Source: a virus. Taken from it: DNA of 26,484 nt. The notes below the pieces were generated by a model. The model ran no database searches and was not told the DNA's origin. It saw nothing but the letters and a program-made list of their open reading frames with translations. Positions 1 to 6,426 of the stretch are shown here, piece by piece. Position 1 is the stretch's first letter, and the number at the start of each line of letters is the position of its first letter. The translations under genes were made by a program, and so were the position numbers. Location: positions 1-26,484 of the IMG/VR virus record IMGVR_UViG_3300032285_001282; one strand, written 5' to 3'.

Positions 1-72
1 CCACCGATTTGCACTGCTTCGCAGACTTGTCCAGAATTTTTCAATAAGCCCCAAAATGACAAAAAGCCCTGA
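1..72 (+). CDS. possible 3' end of an upstream gene (partial)
   Basis: Frame 1 is open from the window edge to a TGA at 70-72 and would end in ...PEFFNKPQNDKKP, overlapping the next gene's start by 17 bases. Frame 3 is also open, to TAA at 45-47, so the frame is uncertain. Too short to identify. A coding tail is likely only because phage genes here are packed without gaps. Confidence 0.25.
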   Translation, partial: PPICTASQTCPEFFNKPQNDKKP

Positions 73-523
73 ACAAATAGAAGCAGAAACGAATGCCTTT
101 ATTCTGAAGGTGTTTTGCTACATATTAGCTATGGTGAGTGGCCTCTTTGCCTACTCAATCATCTTTATCCAACAACCTCTCTTTACCGAGGCACCTGCTG
201 ATAAGCAAATCCTAGCCATTCTAGGCGTGGTGATGACCCAAATCTTTACCATCCTGAGCGTGAAGTTGACTGGAAAATCCTCAGTCACTCCACCTCCCCC
301 ACCTATGTTTAATCCCTGTCAACCCATGGGTTATGGGATGCAACCTCAGGGTTTTAGCTCGTCATATAGCCCTCAGAATCTAGACAACTCGACCTCAGGG
401 TTCAGTATTGATCCTACAAGGGCTTGGTACCCTCCTCCTCCACCTACAATGCCTCCTACCTTGGAGCACGAAGACGAGAGAGAAGTGATGGCGCAAGCTA
501 GGCACGAGGCTAAACATGATTAG
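56..523 (+). CDS. holin-like two-helix membrane protein with proline-rich tail
   Basis: 155 residues. Two strongly hydrophobic segments, about residues 15-38 and 52-69, are joined by a short loop, so both ends probably face the same side. The rest is hydrophilic with two polyproline stretches (around residues 80-86 and 124-132) and a charged, acidic then basic C-terminus. It sits directly upstream of, and overlaps by 8 bases, the spanin gene, and the endolysin follows, which is the usual place for a holin. Holins have no sequence signature, so the role (timed opening of the inner membrane to release endolysin) is inferred from topology and position. The start lacks a clear Shine-Dalgarno sequence; the overlap with an upstream frame suggests translational coupling. 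It could instead be another small phage membrane protein. Confidence 0.55.
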   Translation: MTKSPEQIEAETNAFILKVFCYILAMVSGLFAYSIIFIQQPLFTEAPADKQILAILGVVMTQIFTILSVKLTGKSSVTPPPPPMFNPCQPMGYGMQPQGFSSSYSPQNLDNSTSGFSIDPTRAWYPPPPPTMPPTLEHEDEREVMAQARHEAKHD

Positions 524-1103
524 TTGGTTGTCATGGTTCTTTGACGACCTCTTTTATTGGATAGCGCTGATTGCACTCTTTGGAGGTGCAATAGTTTATG
601 GATTGAGTTACTTCATAGGGTTTTTACCTATGTTAAAGCCCCATGCCTTGATAATGAAGGTTTTGGGTTTAGTTTTAGTTATTTCAGGAGGCTACTATGT
701 TGCAGATCACCGAGGTTATCAAAGGCGTGTTGCAGAAGATCAAGCAGAAATTGAGCGTCTTAATGGAGAAGCTCGTGCAAAAGAAGCAGAGCTAGACAAG
801 GCTAAGAAAGAAAAGTCTCAAGCAATAAGGAAGGCAAATGATGCAATTGTTCAAAAGCAGTCTGATATTAACAAGCGCATTGACTCTGGCGAACTGCGCC
901 TCCCCTCCACCTGTGGTGTACAAGCCAGTACAGATGCCAGAACTGCCAATCGAAATGGAGAAGTTCAATCCGATTCTAGTAGACAGGCTATTAAAGATAT
1001 TGTCTCAATCGCCACAGAAGGAGACAGAGCCATCGTCCAACTCAACGCCTGCATCGATTTCTACAACGAAGTAAGGAGTAAAGTTAATGAAGTGGGAAAA
1101 TAA
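516..1103 (+). CDS. inner-membrane spanin (Rz-like)
   Basis: 195 residues. Two hydrophobic segments (about residues 12-40 and 44-63) are followed by a charged E/K/R-rich coiled-coil stretch (about 70-120) and a periplasm-type C-terminal region. The i-spanin spans the periplasm and pairs with an outer-membrane lipoprotein to fuse the two membranes in the last step of lysis. The assignment rests on topology, lysis-cassette position and a lipoprotein gene nested in its +1 frame (841-1074), the lambda Rz/Rz1 arrangement. Lambda Rz has one N-terminal helix; two hydrophobic segments here are unusual and would put both termini in the periplasm. The gene overlaps the holin-like gene by 8 bases. There is little sequence identity to rely on, but the nested Rz1 makes the call strong. 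Confidence 0.8.
   Translation: MISWLSWFFDDLFYWIALIALFGGAIVYGLSYFIGFLPMLKPHALIMKVLGLVLVISGGYYVADHRGYQRRVAEDQAEIERLNGEARAKEAELDKAKKEKSQAIRKANDAIVQKQSDINKRIDSGELRLPSTCGVQASTDARTANRNGEVQSDSSRQAIKDIVSIATEGDRAIVQLNACIDFYNEVRSKVNEVGK
841..1074 (+). CDS. outer-membrane spanin lipoprotein (Rz1-like), nested in Rz
   Basis: About 77 residues, lying wholly inside the i-spanin gene in the +1 frame. The N-terminus is a lipoprotein signal: basic residue (K5), hydrophobic stretch, then a lipobox reading L-A-N-C with the lipidated Cys at 19. The mature part begins CASPPPVVYKPVQMPELP, the proline-rich region typical of o-spanins. Asn just before the Cys is less usual than Gly/Ala/Ser. Two adjacent ATGs exist (838 and 841); the Shine-Dalgarno AAGGAAGG at 827-834 is 3 bases from the first and 6 from the second, favouring 841. 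The product should be sorted to the outer membrane and bind the periplasmic C-terminus of the i-spanin. Confidence 0.85.
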   Translation: MQLFKSSLILTSALTLANCASPPPVVYKPVQMPELPIEMEKFNPILVDRLLKILSQSPQKETEPSSNSTPASISTTK

Positions 1104-1173
1104 AGTGTTAATAGCGTATGTATCTCTTGTGGCTCTTATTGTGATTCTTGTGAAGGTATCGGAGTACCTATGA
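1087..1173 (+). CDS. 28-residue single-helix membrane peptide in the lysis cassette
   Basis: A short open frame starting MKWENKVLIAYVSLVALI and ending KVSEYL. It has a basic N-terminus and one hydrophobic helix (about residues 7-22). A perfect Shine-Dalgarno AAGGAG lies at 1073-1078, 8 bases before the ATG. The start overlaps the end of the spanin gene, and the stop TGA (1171-1173) overlaps the endolysin ATG at 1170, so translation is probably coupled on both sides. A one-helix peptide between spanin and endolysin could be a holin partner, antiholin or pinholin-like regulator; no family was recognised and function is inferred from position only. Confidence 0.65.
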   Translation: MKWENKVLIAYVSLVALIVILVKVSEYL

Positions 1174-1757
1174 TCAGTGCTGAAAAACTCCATGCTTTGG
1201 GCATAGCCCCTCAGTGGTCTGAGCCACTGACGACTACTTTTGTTAAGTTTGGGATGGTTTCTCCTAAGGAACAGGCTTCTTTTGTTGCCCAATGTGCCCA
1301 TGAGAGCAACCATTTCAGGGCTTTAGAGGAGAACCTTAACTATAGGGCTGAGACGCTACAAAAGCTCTTTGGGCACAAGTTCAAGCCTGAAGAGATACCA
1401 CTTTACGCCAGAAATGCAGAAAAGATAGCCAATCGTATCTATGCCAACCGTATGGGAAACAGAGGCGAGGACTCTGGGGATGGGTTTCGTTTTAGGGGAA
1501 GAGGCGTTCTCCAGTTGACTGGACACGACAACTACTGGCATTGTGGGCAAGCTCTAGGACAGGATTTTGTGATGAACCCTGACCTCCTAGCCACCCCTAT
1601 GTTTGCGTGCCTTAGCGCAGGGTGGTTCTGGCAAACCCATGGCTGTGGGAAGTTGGTAGACAACGCAGAACAACTTTGTAGAAGAATCAATGGTGGGTTA
1701 ATAGGGCTAGAAGACAGAAAGAAAGAAACCGAGAAAGCCCTTCAAATCCTTGCCTAG
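1170..1757 (+). CDS. endolysin, GH19 chitinase/lysozyme-like
   Basis: 195 residues, a single glycoside hydrolase 19-type domain, the normal size for phage enzymes of this family. Visible family motifs are FVAQCAHESNHF (residues 38-49) with the probable catalytic acid E45 and the second acidic position around E53/E54, the stretch FRFRGRGVLQLTGHDNY (106-122), and a C-terminal RINGG (about 172-176). The enzyme cleaves the peptidoglycan sugar backbone. There is no signal peptide or signal-anchor, so it should need the holin to reach the wall. The ATG overlaps the stop of the preceding 28-residue gene; GGAG lies 5 bases upstream of the overlap start. Confidence 0.92.
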   Translation: MISAEKLHALGIAPQWSEPLTTTFVKFGMVSPKEQASFVAQCAHESNHFRALEENLNYRAETLQKLFGHKFKPEEIPLYARNAEKIANRIYANRMGNRGEDSGDGFRFRGRGVLQLTGHDNYWHCGQALGQDFVMNPDLLATPMFACLSAGWFWQTHGCGKLVDNAEQLCRRINGGLIGLEDRKKETEKALQILA

Positions 1758-1776
1758 TAGCACAAGGGGAGATAAA

Positions 1777-1812
1777 ATGCAAGTATTCAAATTTAAGGGA
1801 GCGTTATTATGA
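1777..1812 (+). CDS. 11-codon leader ORF before the adaptor gene
   Basis: ATG at 1777 begins MQVFKFKGALL and stops at TGA 1810-1812, which overlaps the adaptor ATG at 1809. It has its own very strong Shine-Dalgarno, AAGGGGAG at 1764-1771, 5 bases upstream. The adaptor also has one, AAGGGAG at 1795-1801, so the leader is not needed to load ribosomes. It may be a translational-coupling leader or the remnant of a deleted gene. Too short to be certain that it is translated. Confidence 0.4.
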   Translation: MQVFKFKGALL

Positions 1813-2447
1813 CTGCACCAGTTGTCATGACATATGACTCTTTAGTAGACAACATCCAAGTCTATCTAGAGCGTACTGATGCCACAACGATCTCCTACAT
1901 ACCTACCTTTATCATGTTGGCAGAGCAAGTCATTGCCTCCCAAATAAAGTTCCTAGGTAACCTTAATGTTTCAGAGAGTGCTTTTGTAGCCAATTCAGCT
2001 ATTGTCGCCAAGCCTGTTGACTGGCACAAGACTGTTTCTATGAATGTCACTGTCAATGGAGCTTCTCAGCCTATTCTTCTGAGGAAGTATGAGTATTTAA
2101 AAGAATACACTCCGAACGCCACGACTGGTACTGGAGCACCCCTTTATTATTGCGACTACGACTACACACACTGGTTTGTAGCGCCAACGCCTGACTCAAG
2201 TTACTCTTTTGAGGTTCTCTACTATCAGAGAAATCAACCTTTGAGTTCTTCTAATCAGACCAACTGGTTTACCACATACGCTCCTCAAGCGTTACTTTAT
2301 GGTTCATTGTTACAGGCGATGCCTTACCTCAAGAACGACGACAGAGTACCTATGTGGCAAGCTCAGTATGAACTGATCATGCAGACATTGACTAACGAAG
2401 ACAAATTGCGTATTGCTGATCGTCAGGCAATCGCTGTGGATGCATAA
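1809..2447 (+). CDS. head-tail adaptor-like protein (SU10-type)
   Basis: 212 residues. The N-terminus MTYDSLVDNIQVYLERTD...YIPTFIMLAEQVIASQIKFLG (from about residue 7) is the helical opening typical of podovirus adaptor proteins that bind below the portal ring. A beta-rich middle follows (P-V-D-W, LLRKYEYLKEYTP, GAPLYYCDYD), then a helical C-terminus (YAPQALLYGSLLQAMPYLKNDDRVPMWQ) typical of the same family. It would form the ring joining portal and tail nozzle; the nozzle-like gene lies just downstream, which supports this. The next gene starts on the last base of the stop codon (TAATG). The family assignment is from recognition of motif order, not a search. Confidence 0.65.
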   Translation: MTAPVVMTYDSLVDNIQVYLERTDATTISYIPTFIMLAEQVIASQIKFLGNLNVSESAFVANSAIVAKPVDWHKTVSMNVTVNGASQPILLRKYEYLKEYTPNATTGTGAPLYYCDYDYTHWFVAPTPDSSYSFEVLYYQRNQPLSSSNQTNWFTTYAPQALLYGSLLQAMPYLKNDDRVPMWQAQYELIMQTLTNEDKLRIADRQAIAVDA

Positions 2448-3676
2448 TGACCTACAGTACTCCCTTTACTGGTTCAGCAGGTAGTTTTACCTCACCCTTT
2501 ACTGGGGATGTAATTCAGCCTACAGATGTATCGTATTTAGCCCTTTCGCTGACTGCTAACACGCAATTACAGTGGCCTGTGAGTTCTAATGCCACACTAC
2601 CGTATGCGTCGAGGATCATGGACATCACACCCACTGGTGTGTATAGCCTATATATGCCTCCTGCCAACCAAACATCGGTGGGAACAGATGCCTTTATTCG
2701 TAATCTTGGTGCTTCGACCATTACGATCAAAGACTATCAGGGTGTTAATACAATCACTACACTGACTAGTGGACAAGCCAAGTATGTCTACCTGACAGCC
2801 AATCCAGACACTCAAGGGACTTGGGTATCTATTACCCTAGGTACTGGATCATCTTCCCCTGATGCCTCAGCCTTGGCAGGATATGGCCTACAGGCTCAGT
2901 CTACGACTTTAAATCAAACCCACCCTGCCCAGTCTGTATCGAATGGATATACCTTCTTGGCGAGTGATAGAGCACAGACCAAGGTATGGAGTGGTGGCGC
3001 AGGTGCTATTACCCTTCCTTTGGCCTCTAGTCTAGGAAACAATTGGTTTGTCTTGTTCAAGAACAATGGCTCAGGAACCCTAACGATCAATTGCTCAGGG
3101 GCTAATGTATTTGATACTCTAAGCTCCAAAACATTCAATCCCAACGAGTCTGCCTTTATTGTTTGCGATGGCACCCAATACTTATCTGTTGGGTATGGTG
3201 TCAGTAATGTATTTGTATTTACTGCCTTAACTTTGCCTGTTGTTTCAGGAACTTATACCCTTACAACATCACAAGCTCAGAGTGTGATCCAAGAGTATGT
3301 AGGTTCTTTAACTGGAGATGTGACTGTAGTTTTCCCTCCAGTGGTTAACCTTTATGTCATCAGTAATCAGGTTACAGACAATGGGCACAAGGTTTATGTA
3401 ACGACTGGTGGTTCTGGTAATGTAGTTCAAGTTCCAACTGGTCAACAAGCATCTTTGATTTGTGATGGCACTAACTTCTTCAACGCCAATACAACTCAGG
3501 CAGGTGCAACATCTTTAAGTATGGTCAGTGGTTCGGTAGGAACACCTGCTATTAACTTTTTAGTAGAGAACAACACAGGTATTTGGCATCCCAATACTGG
3601 GCAGTTTGGCATATCCATTCAAGGCGTTAATAAGTTCTTATTGACAGCCAATGGTATTGATGCAGGGACATTCTGA
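2447..3676 (+). CDS. tail fibre/appendage-like beta-structured virion protein
   Basis: 409 residues, rich in S, T, N, G and V. Three similar beta modules can be seen, about residues 25-130, 160-252 and 255-352. Each runs through a 'YTL-TT/ASD' strand set, a TITI/TINC/VYVTT strand, and a closing hydrophobic strand with 'GQ/NE-x-A-x-hhh-C-D-G-T' (SAFIVCDGTQYLS; ASLICDGTNFFN; the first module reads SGQAKYVYLTANPDTQGTW). The last 50 residues (GIWHPNTGQFGISI...GIDAGTF) look like the conserved end of phage fibres. Such proteins decorate the tail or bind receptors. It overlaps the adaptor stop by one base and is followed by TGATG into the nozzle gene. The exact structural role is inferred. Confidence 0.6.
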   Translation: MTYSTPFTGSAGSFTSPFTGDVIQPTDVSYLALSLTANTQLQWPVSSNATLPYASRIMDITPTGVYSLYMPPANQTSVGTDAFIRNLGASTITIKDYQGVNTITTLTSGQAKYVYLTANPDTQGTWVSITLGTGSSSPDASALAGYGLQAQSTTLNQTHPAQSVSNGYTFLASDRAQTKVWSGGAGAITLPLASSLGNNWFVLFKNNGSGTLTINCSGANVFDTLSSKTFNPNESAFIVCDGTQYLSVGYGVSNVFVFTALTLPVVSGTYTLTTSQAQSVIQEYVGSLTGDVTVVFPPVVNLYVISNQVTDNGHKVYVTTGGSGNVVQVPTGQQASLICDGTNFFNANTTQAGATSLSMVSGSVGTPAINFLVENNTGIWHPNTGQFGISIQGVNKFLLTANGIDAGTF

Positions 3677-6162
3677 TGACAATGAAAAAAATGTTTGCCC
3701 TAGATACTGTCTCTGGTATTCAGAGGGACGGTACTATCTTTGACAAGAACTTTTACAACGATGGTCAGTGGGTCAGGTTTCAGCGTGGTCGTCCTAGAAA
3801 GATTCTGGGATACAAAGAGATTACAGCGTCCCTTGCAGGGCCATCTAGAGGTATTTATGTCAATCCCCAAAACGGTTTTACCCAAATCTTTTCAGGCTAC
3901 AACAATGGTATGCAAGTTCTGCCCATCAATAATGTGGGTATTGGGGTTGGTATATCGGATTTTCTTATGTATGGTTTCACTCCCAATGATAATAATCTTT
4001 GGCAGTTTGATACTTTTGCTGATGTGTCTGGATCAGGTAATAACCTACTTCTATCGCACGCAGGCCAAAATCTCACAGAAATTGACAGCACGATCAATAC
4101 GCCACCCCTAGCAGGCCCTATCAATGGCTTTTTTAACCTATCTGGGACGACTTCTAGTGGTAGTGCTACCGTTACCCTATCTGCACCCAATTCGTTCGTT
4201 GTAGTGGGTTTGGCGGTCACTGGATCAGGTATTCCTATCAATACTTTTGTTGCTTCTGTCAGTGGCACTACGGTCACTTTGACTAAAAACGCTACTGCAT
4301 CAGCCACAGTCACTTTGACTTATACCAACTTCACAATGTCTAAGATTGGTGTGTTTACCCAAAATGTAAATACAACCAATGGTAGCGTAAGTGCAGTCAT
4401 TGATTATCCTTTTACTAATGAATTTATCATTGGAGCAGGCCAAACAATAAGTGGAACAGGTATCCAATCAGGAACTACTGTAGTTAGTATTATTGGTAAT
4501 ACGGTTACTTTGTCTTTGCCTGCCACTGCATCCACAGGAACCACTTTGGCAAGTGTGGCAGTAACTGGGACTGCAGGTCAATGTTCTTGTACTGCCACGA
4601 CCATTAAAGTTGGTCAATCAGTCTATGTAACAGGAACAAATACAGGAAGTTCCACTGGTATTACAGCAGGCACTTATTATGTTGTTGCAACCAATGGAAC
4701 CACAACTTTTACTTTATCTAATTCCTACAATGGCTCAGGTGTTACCACGACAGCAGGAACAACAACTGGCCTGACTTTTGTCCTCAATGCCTCTGCTACC
4801 CTGACTTTTGATAACAATTTGTCCATTTCTGGTGGAATTGTGACCCTCCATCCTTATGTTTTCATCTATGGAAACGATGGATTGATACAAAACTCAGGTG
4901 CAGGTAATGTGAATGACTGGGTTTCTGCTACTTCTAACTCTACCAATGTGGCAACAGGTAAGATTATTCAAGGATTGCCAGTTCGTGGTGGTTCTAACGC
5001 TCCTTCTGGCCTCTTTTGGAGCTTAGATAGCGTTATTCGTGTGTCTTACACGCCTACAACGGTAACTGTGGGATCAACTGCAGTATCTTTTTACTGGCGT
5101 TATGACATCATTACAAGTCAGTCATCAATTTTGTCTGCTCAATGTGTGATTGAATATGATGGTATTTACTACTGGATTGGCGTTGATCGGTTCATGCTCT
5201 ACAACGGTGTTGTCAAAGAGATTGAGAATCAGATGAACCAAAACTACTTCTTTGATAATTTGAACTACAACCAAAGACAGAAGGTTTACGCTACAAAAGT
5301 AACAAGGTTTGGTGAAGTTTGGTGGTTCTATCCTCGTGGAGACTCTACAGAGTGTAATGATGCCATCATTTATAACATCAGAGAGAAGACTTGGTACGAC
5401 GCAGGTACTGCAGTAGGCACTCAAAGGTCAGCAGGTTACTTCTCACAAGTGTTCCACTACCCTATTAACGCTGATTGGAATGTTAATCTCTCAGGTGGCG
5501 TTAATGGCTTCTCCATCACCAATGGTGGTTCATCCTATACCAATGGTACTTATGTTGCTGTCAACCTCACTGGAGGCTCAGGAACAGGTGCTCAAGCTAT
5601 TGTGATCATCACTGGTGGTGCTGTGACCACTGTATACATTACAACGCATGGTTATGGTTACCAAGTTGGCGATGTATTAAGCGCATCAACTGGCGCAGGT
5701 GCAGGCTACATAGGAACTACTGGTTCTGGTTTCCAAATGACCATCACGACTACGATTGAATATGTGTCCCTCTATCAACACGAGATAGGAACAGATGCAG
5801 TCAAGGGTGGCAACGCTACAGCCATTCAGTCTTATTTTGAGACCAATGACTTAGGATGGGTCTCTGGTGGCCCTTCACAACCTAATGTTGTTGGACAAAA
5901 CAATTGGTTAAGAATCGAGCGTTTGGAGCCTGACTTCTTGTTATCAGGAACCATGGACTTGTACATCACTGGTCGTCCATTTGCTCAGTCTACTGACTAC
6001 ACATCAGGGCCATATACCTTTGATCAGAACACCAACAAGATTGACCTCAAAGAACAGCGTAGAGAGCTAAGGCTCAAGTTTGTCTCCAATGTCTCAGGTG
6101 GTAACTACCAACTCGGTAAGATACTGATCGGAGCAGATATTGGCGATGTAAGGGGTTATTGA
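3676..6162 (+). CDS. tail nozzle/hub protein (P22 gp10-like propeller) with inserted beta domains
   Basis: 828 residues. The N-terminus (GIQRDGTIFDKNFYNDGQWVRFQRGRPRKILGY) and the core (CVIEYDGIYYWIGVDRFMLYNGVVKEI, about 489-515, then FGEVWWFYP and DAIIYNIREKTWYDAG) match podovirus nozzle/DNA-stabilisation proteins that form a six-bladed propeller under the adaptor. The family's usual C-terminus is also present (LRIERLEPDF..SGTMDLYITGRPFAQS and the RRELRLKFVSN stretch). Inserted are low-complexity beta modules: two related copies around residues 150-220 and 225-300 (VTGSGIP.NTFVASVSGTTVTL versus ISGTGIQSGTTVVSIIGNTVTL), a third unrelated one at about 300-375, and a glycine/threonine-rich module at about 605-695 (GGSSYTNGTYVAVNLTGGSG). 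These decorations make the protein longer than the minimal family. Confidence 0.75.
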   Translation: MTMKKMFALDTVSGIQRDGTIFDKNFYNDGQWVRFQRGRPRKILGYKEITASLAGPSRGIYVNPQNGFTQIFSGYNNGMQVLPINNVGIGVGISDFLMYGFTPNDNNLWQFDTFADVSGSGNNLLLSHAGQNLTEIDSTINTPPLAGPINGFFNLSGTTSSGSATVTLSAPNSFVVVGLAVTGSGIPINTFVASVSGTTVTLTKNATASATVTLTYTNFTMSKIGVFTQNVNTTNGSVSAVIDYPFTNEFIIGAGQTISGTGIQSGTTVVSIIGNTVTLSLPATASTGTTLASVAVTGTAGQCSCTATTIKVGQSVYVTGTNTGSSTGITAGTYYVVATNGTTTFTLSNSYNGSGVTTTAGTTTGLTFVLNASATLTFDNNLSISGGIVTLHPYVFIYGNDGLIQNSGAGNVNDWVSATSNSTNVATGKIIQGLPVRGGSNAPSGLFWSLDSVIRVSYTPTTVTVGSTAVSFYWRYDIITSQSSILSAQCVIEYDGIYYWIGVDRFMLYNGVVKEIENQMNQNYFFDNLNYNQRQKVYATKVTRFGEVWWFYPRGDSTECNDAIIYNIREKTWYDAGTAVGTQRSAGYFSQVFHYPINADWNVNLSGGVNGFSITNGGSSYTNGTYVAVNLTGGSGTGAQAIVIITGGAVTTVYITTHGYGYQVGDVLSASTGAGAGYIGTTGSGFQMTITTTIEYVSLYQHEIGTDAVKGGNATAIQSYFETNDLGWVSGGPSQPNVVGQNNWLRIERLEPDFLLSGTMDLYITGRPFAQSTDYTSGPYTFDQNTNKIDLKEQRRELRLKFVSNVSGGNYQLGKILIGADIGDVRGY

Positions 6163-6425
6163 TGGCTACTAACGCTCTTAATACTCAATCGCTGATCTAT
6201 GATCCTAGGTATCACGACTTTCAGTCTTGGGCATCTTTAATGGTAGAGGCTTTTGCTAGTAACCAATTAGAGATACCTGATAACGATACCAATTGGCAAG
6301 AGTGGGCGTTGGCCTTAAAAGCTATTGACTTGTTTAACAATGAGGCTGTTCCTTCACCTTATGAGTTTGAGAATTGGGATGAGTGGGTACAACAAACCAT
6401 AAACGCTTATCAGCCAAGGACTTAA
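6162..6425 (+). CDS. small acidic tryptophan-rich repeat protein
   Basis: 87 residues from the ATG at 6162, which overlaps the nozzle stop (TGATG); a TTG three bases earlier is in frame but less likely. A short motif occurs three times: FQSWASLMVEAF, NWQEWALALKAIDLF and NWDEWVQQTINAY. Each has aromatic/Trp pairs followed by a small amphipathic helix, and the copies are about 30 residues apart. Strongly acidic, no membrane helix or Cys pairs. Its place between nozzle and large virion proteins suggests a minor structural protein or chaperone. No family recognised. Confidence 0.7.
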   Translation: MATNALNTQSLIYDPRYHDFQSWASLMVEAFASNQLEIPDNDTNWQEWALALKAIDLFNNEAVPSPYEFENWDEWVQQTINAYQPRT

Positions 6426-6426
6426 T

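Noticed and set aside
557-754. 65-codon frame within the i-spanin gene
   Set aside because: Cys/Arg-rich, no RBS, and not positioned like an o-spanin, which is clearly present at 841.
3897-4313. 138-codon - strand frame in the nozzle gene
   Set aside because: Opposite-strand shadow of the T/V/S repeats; no RBS or neighbouring - strand genes.
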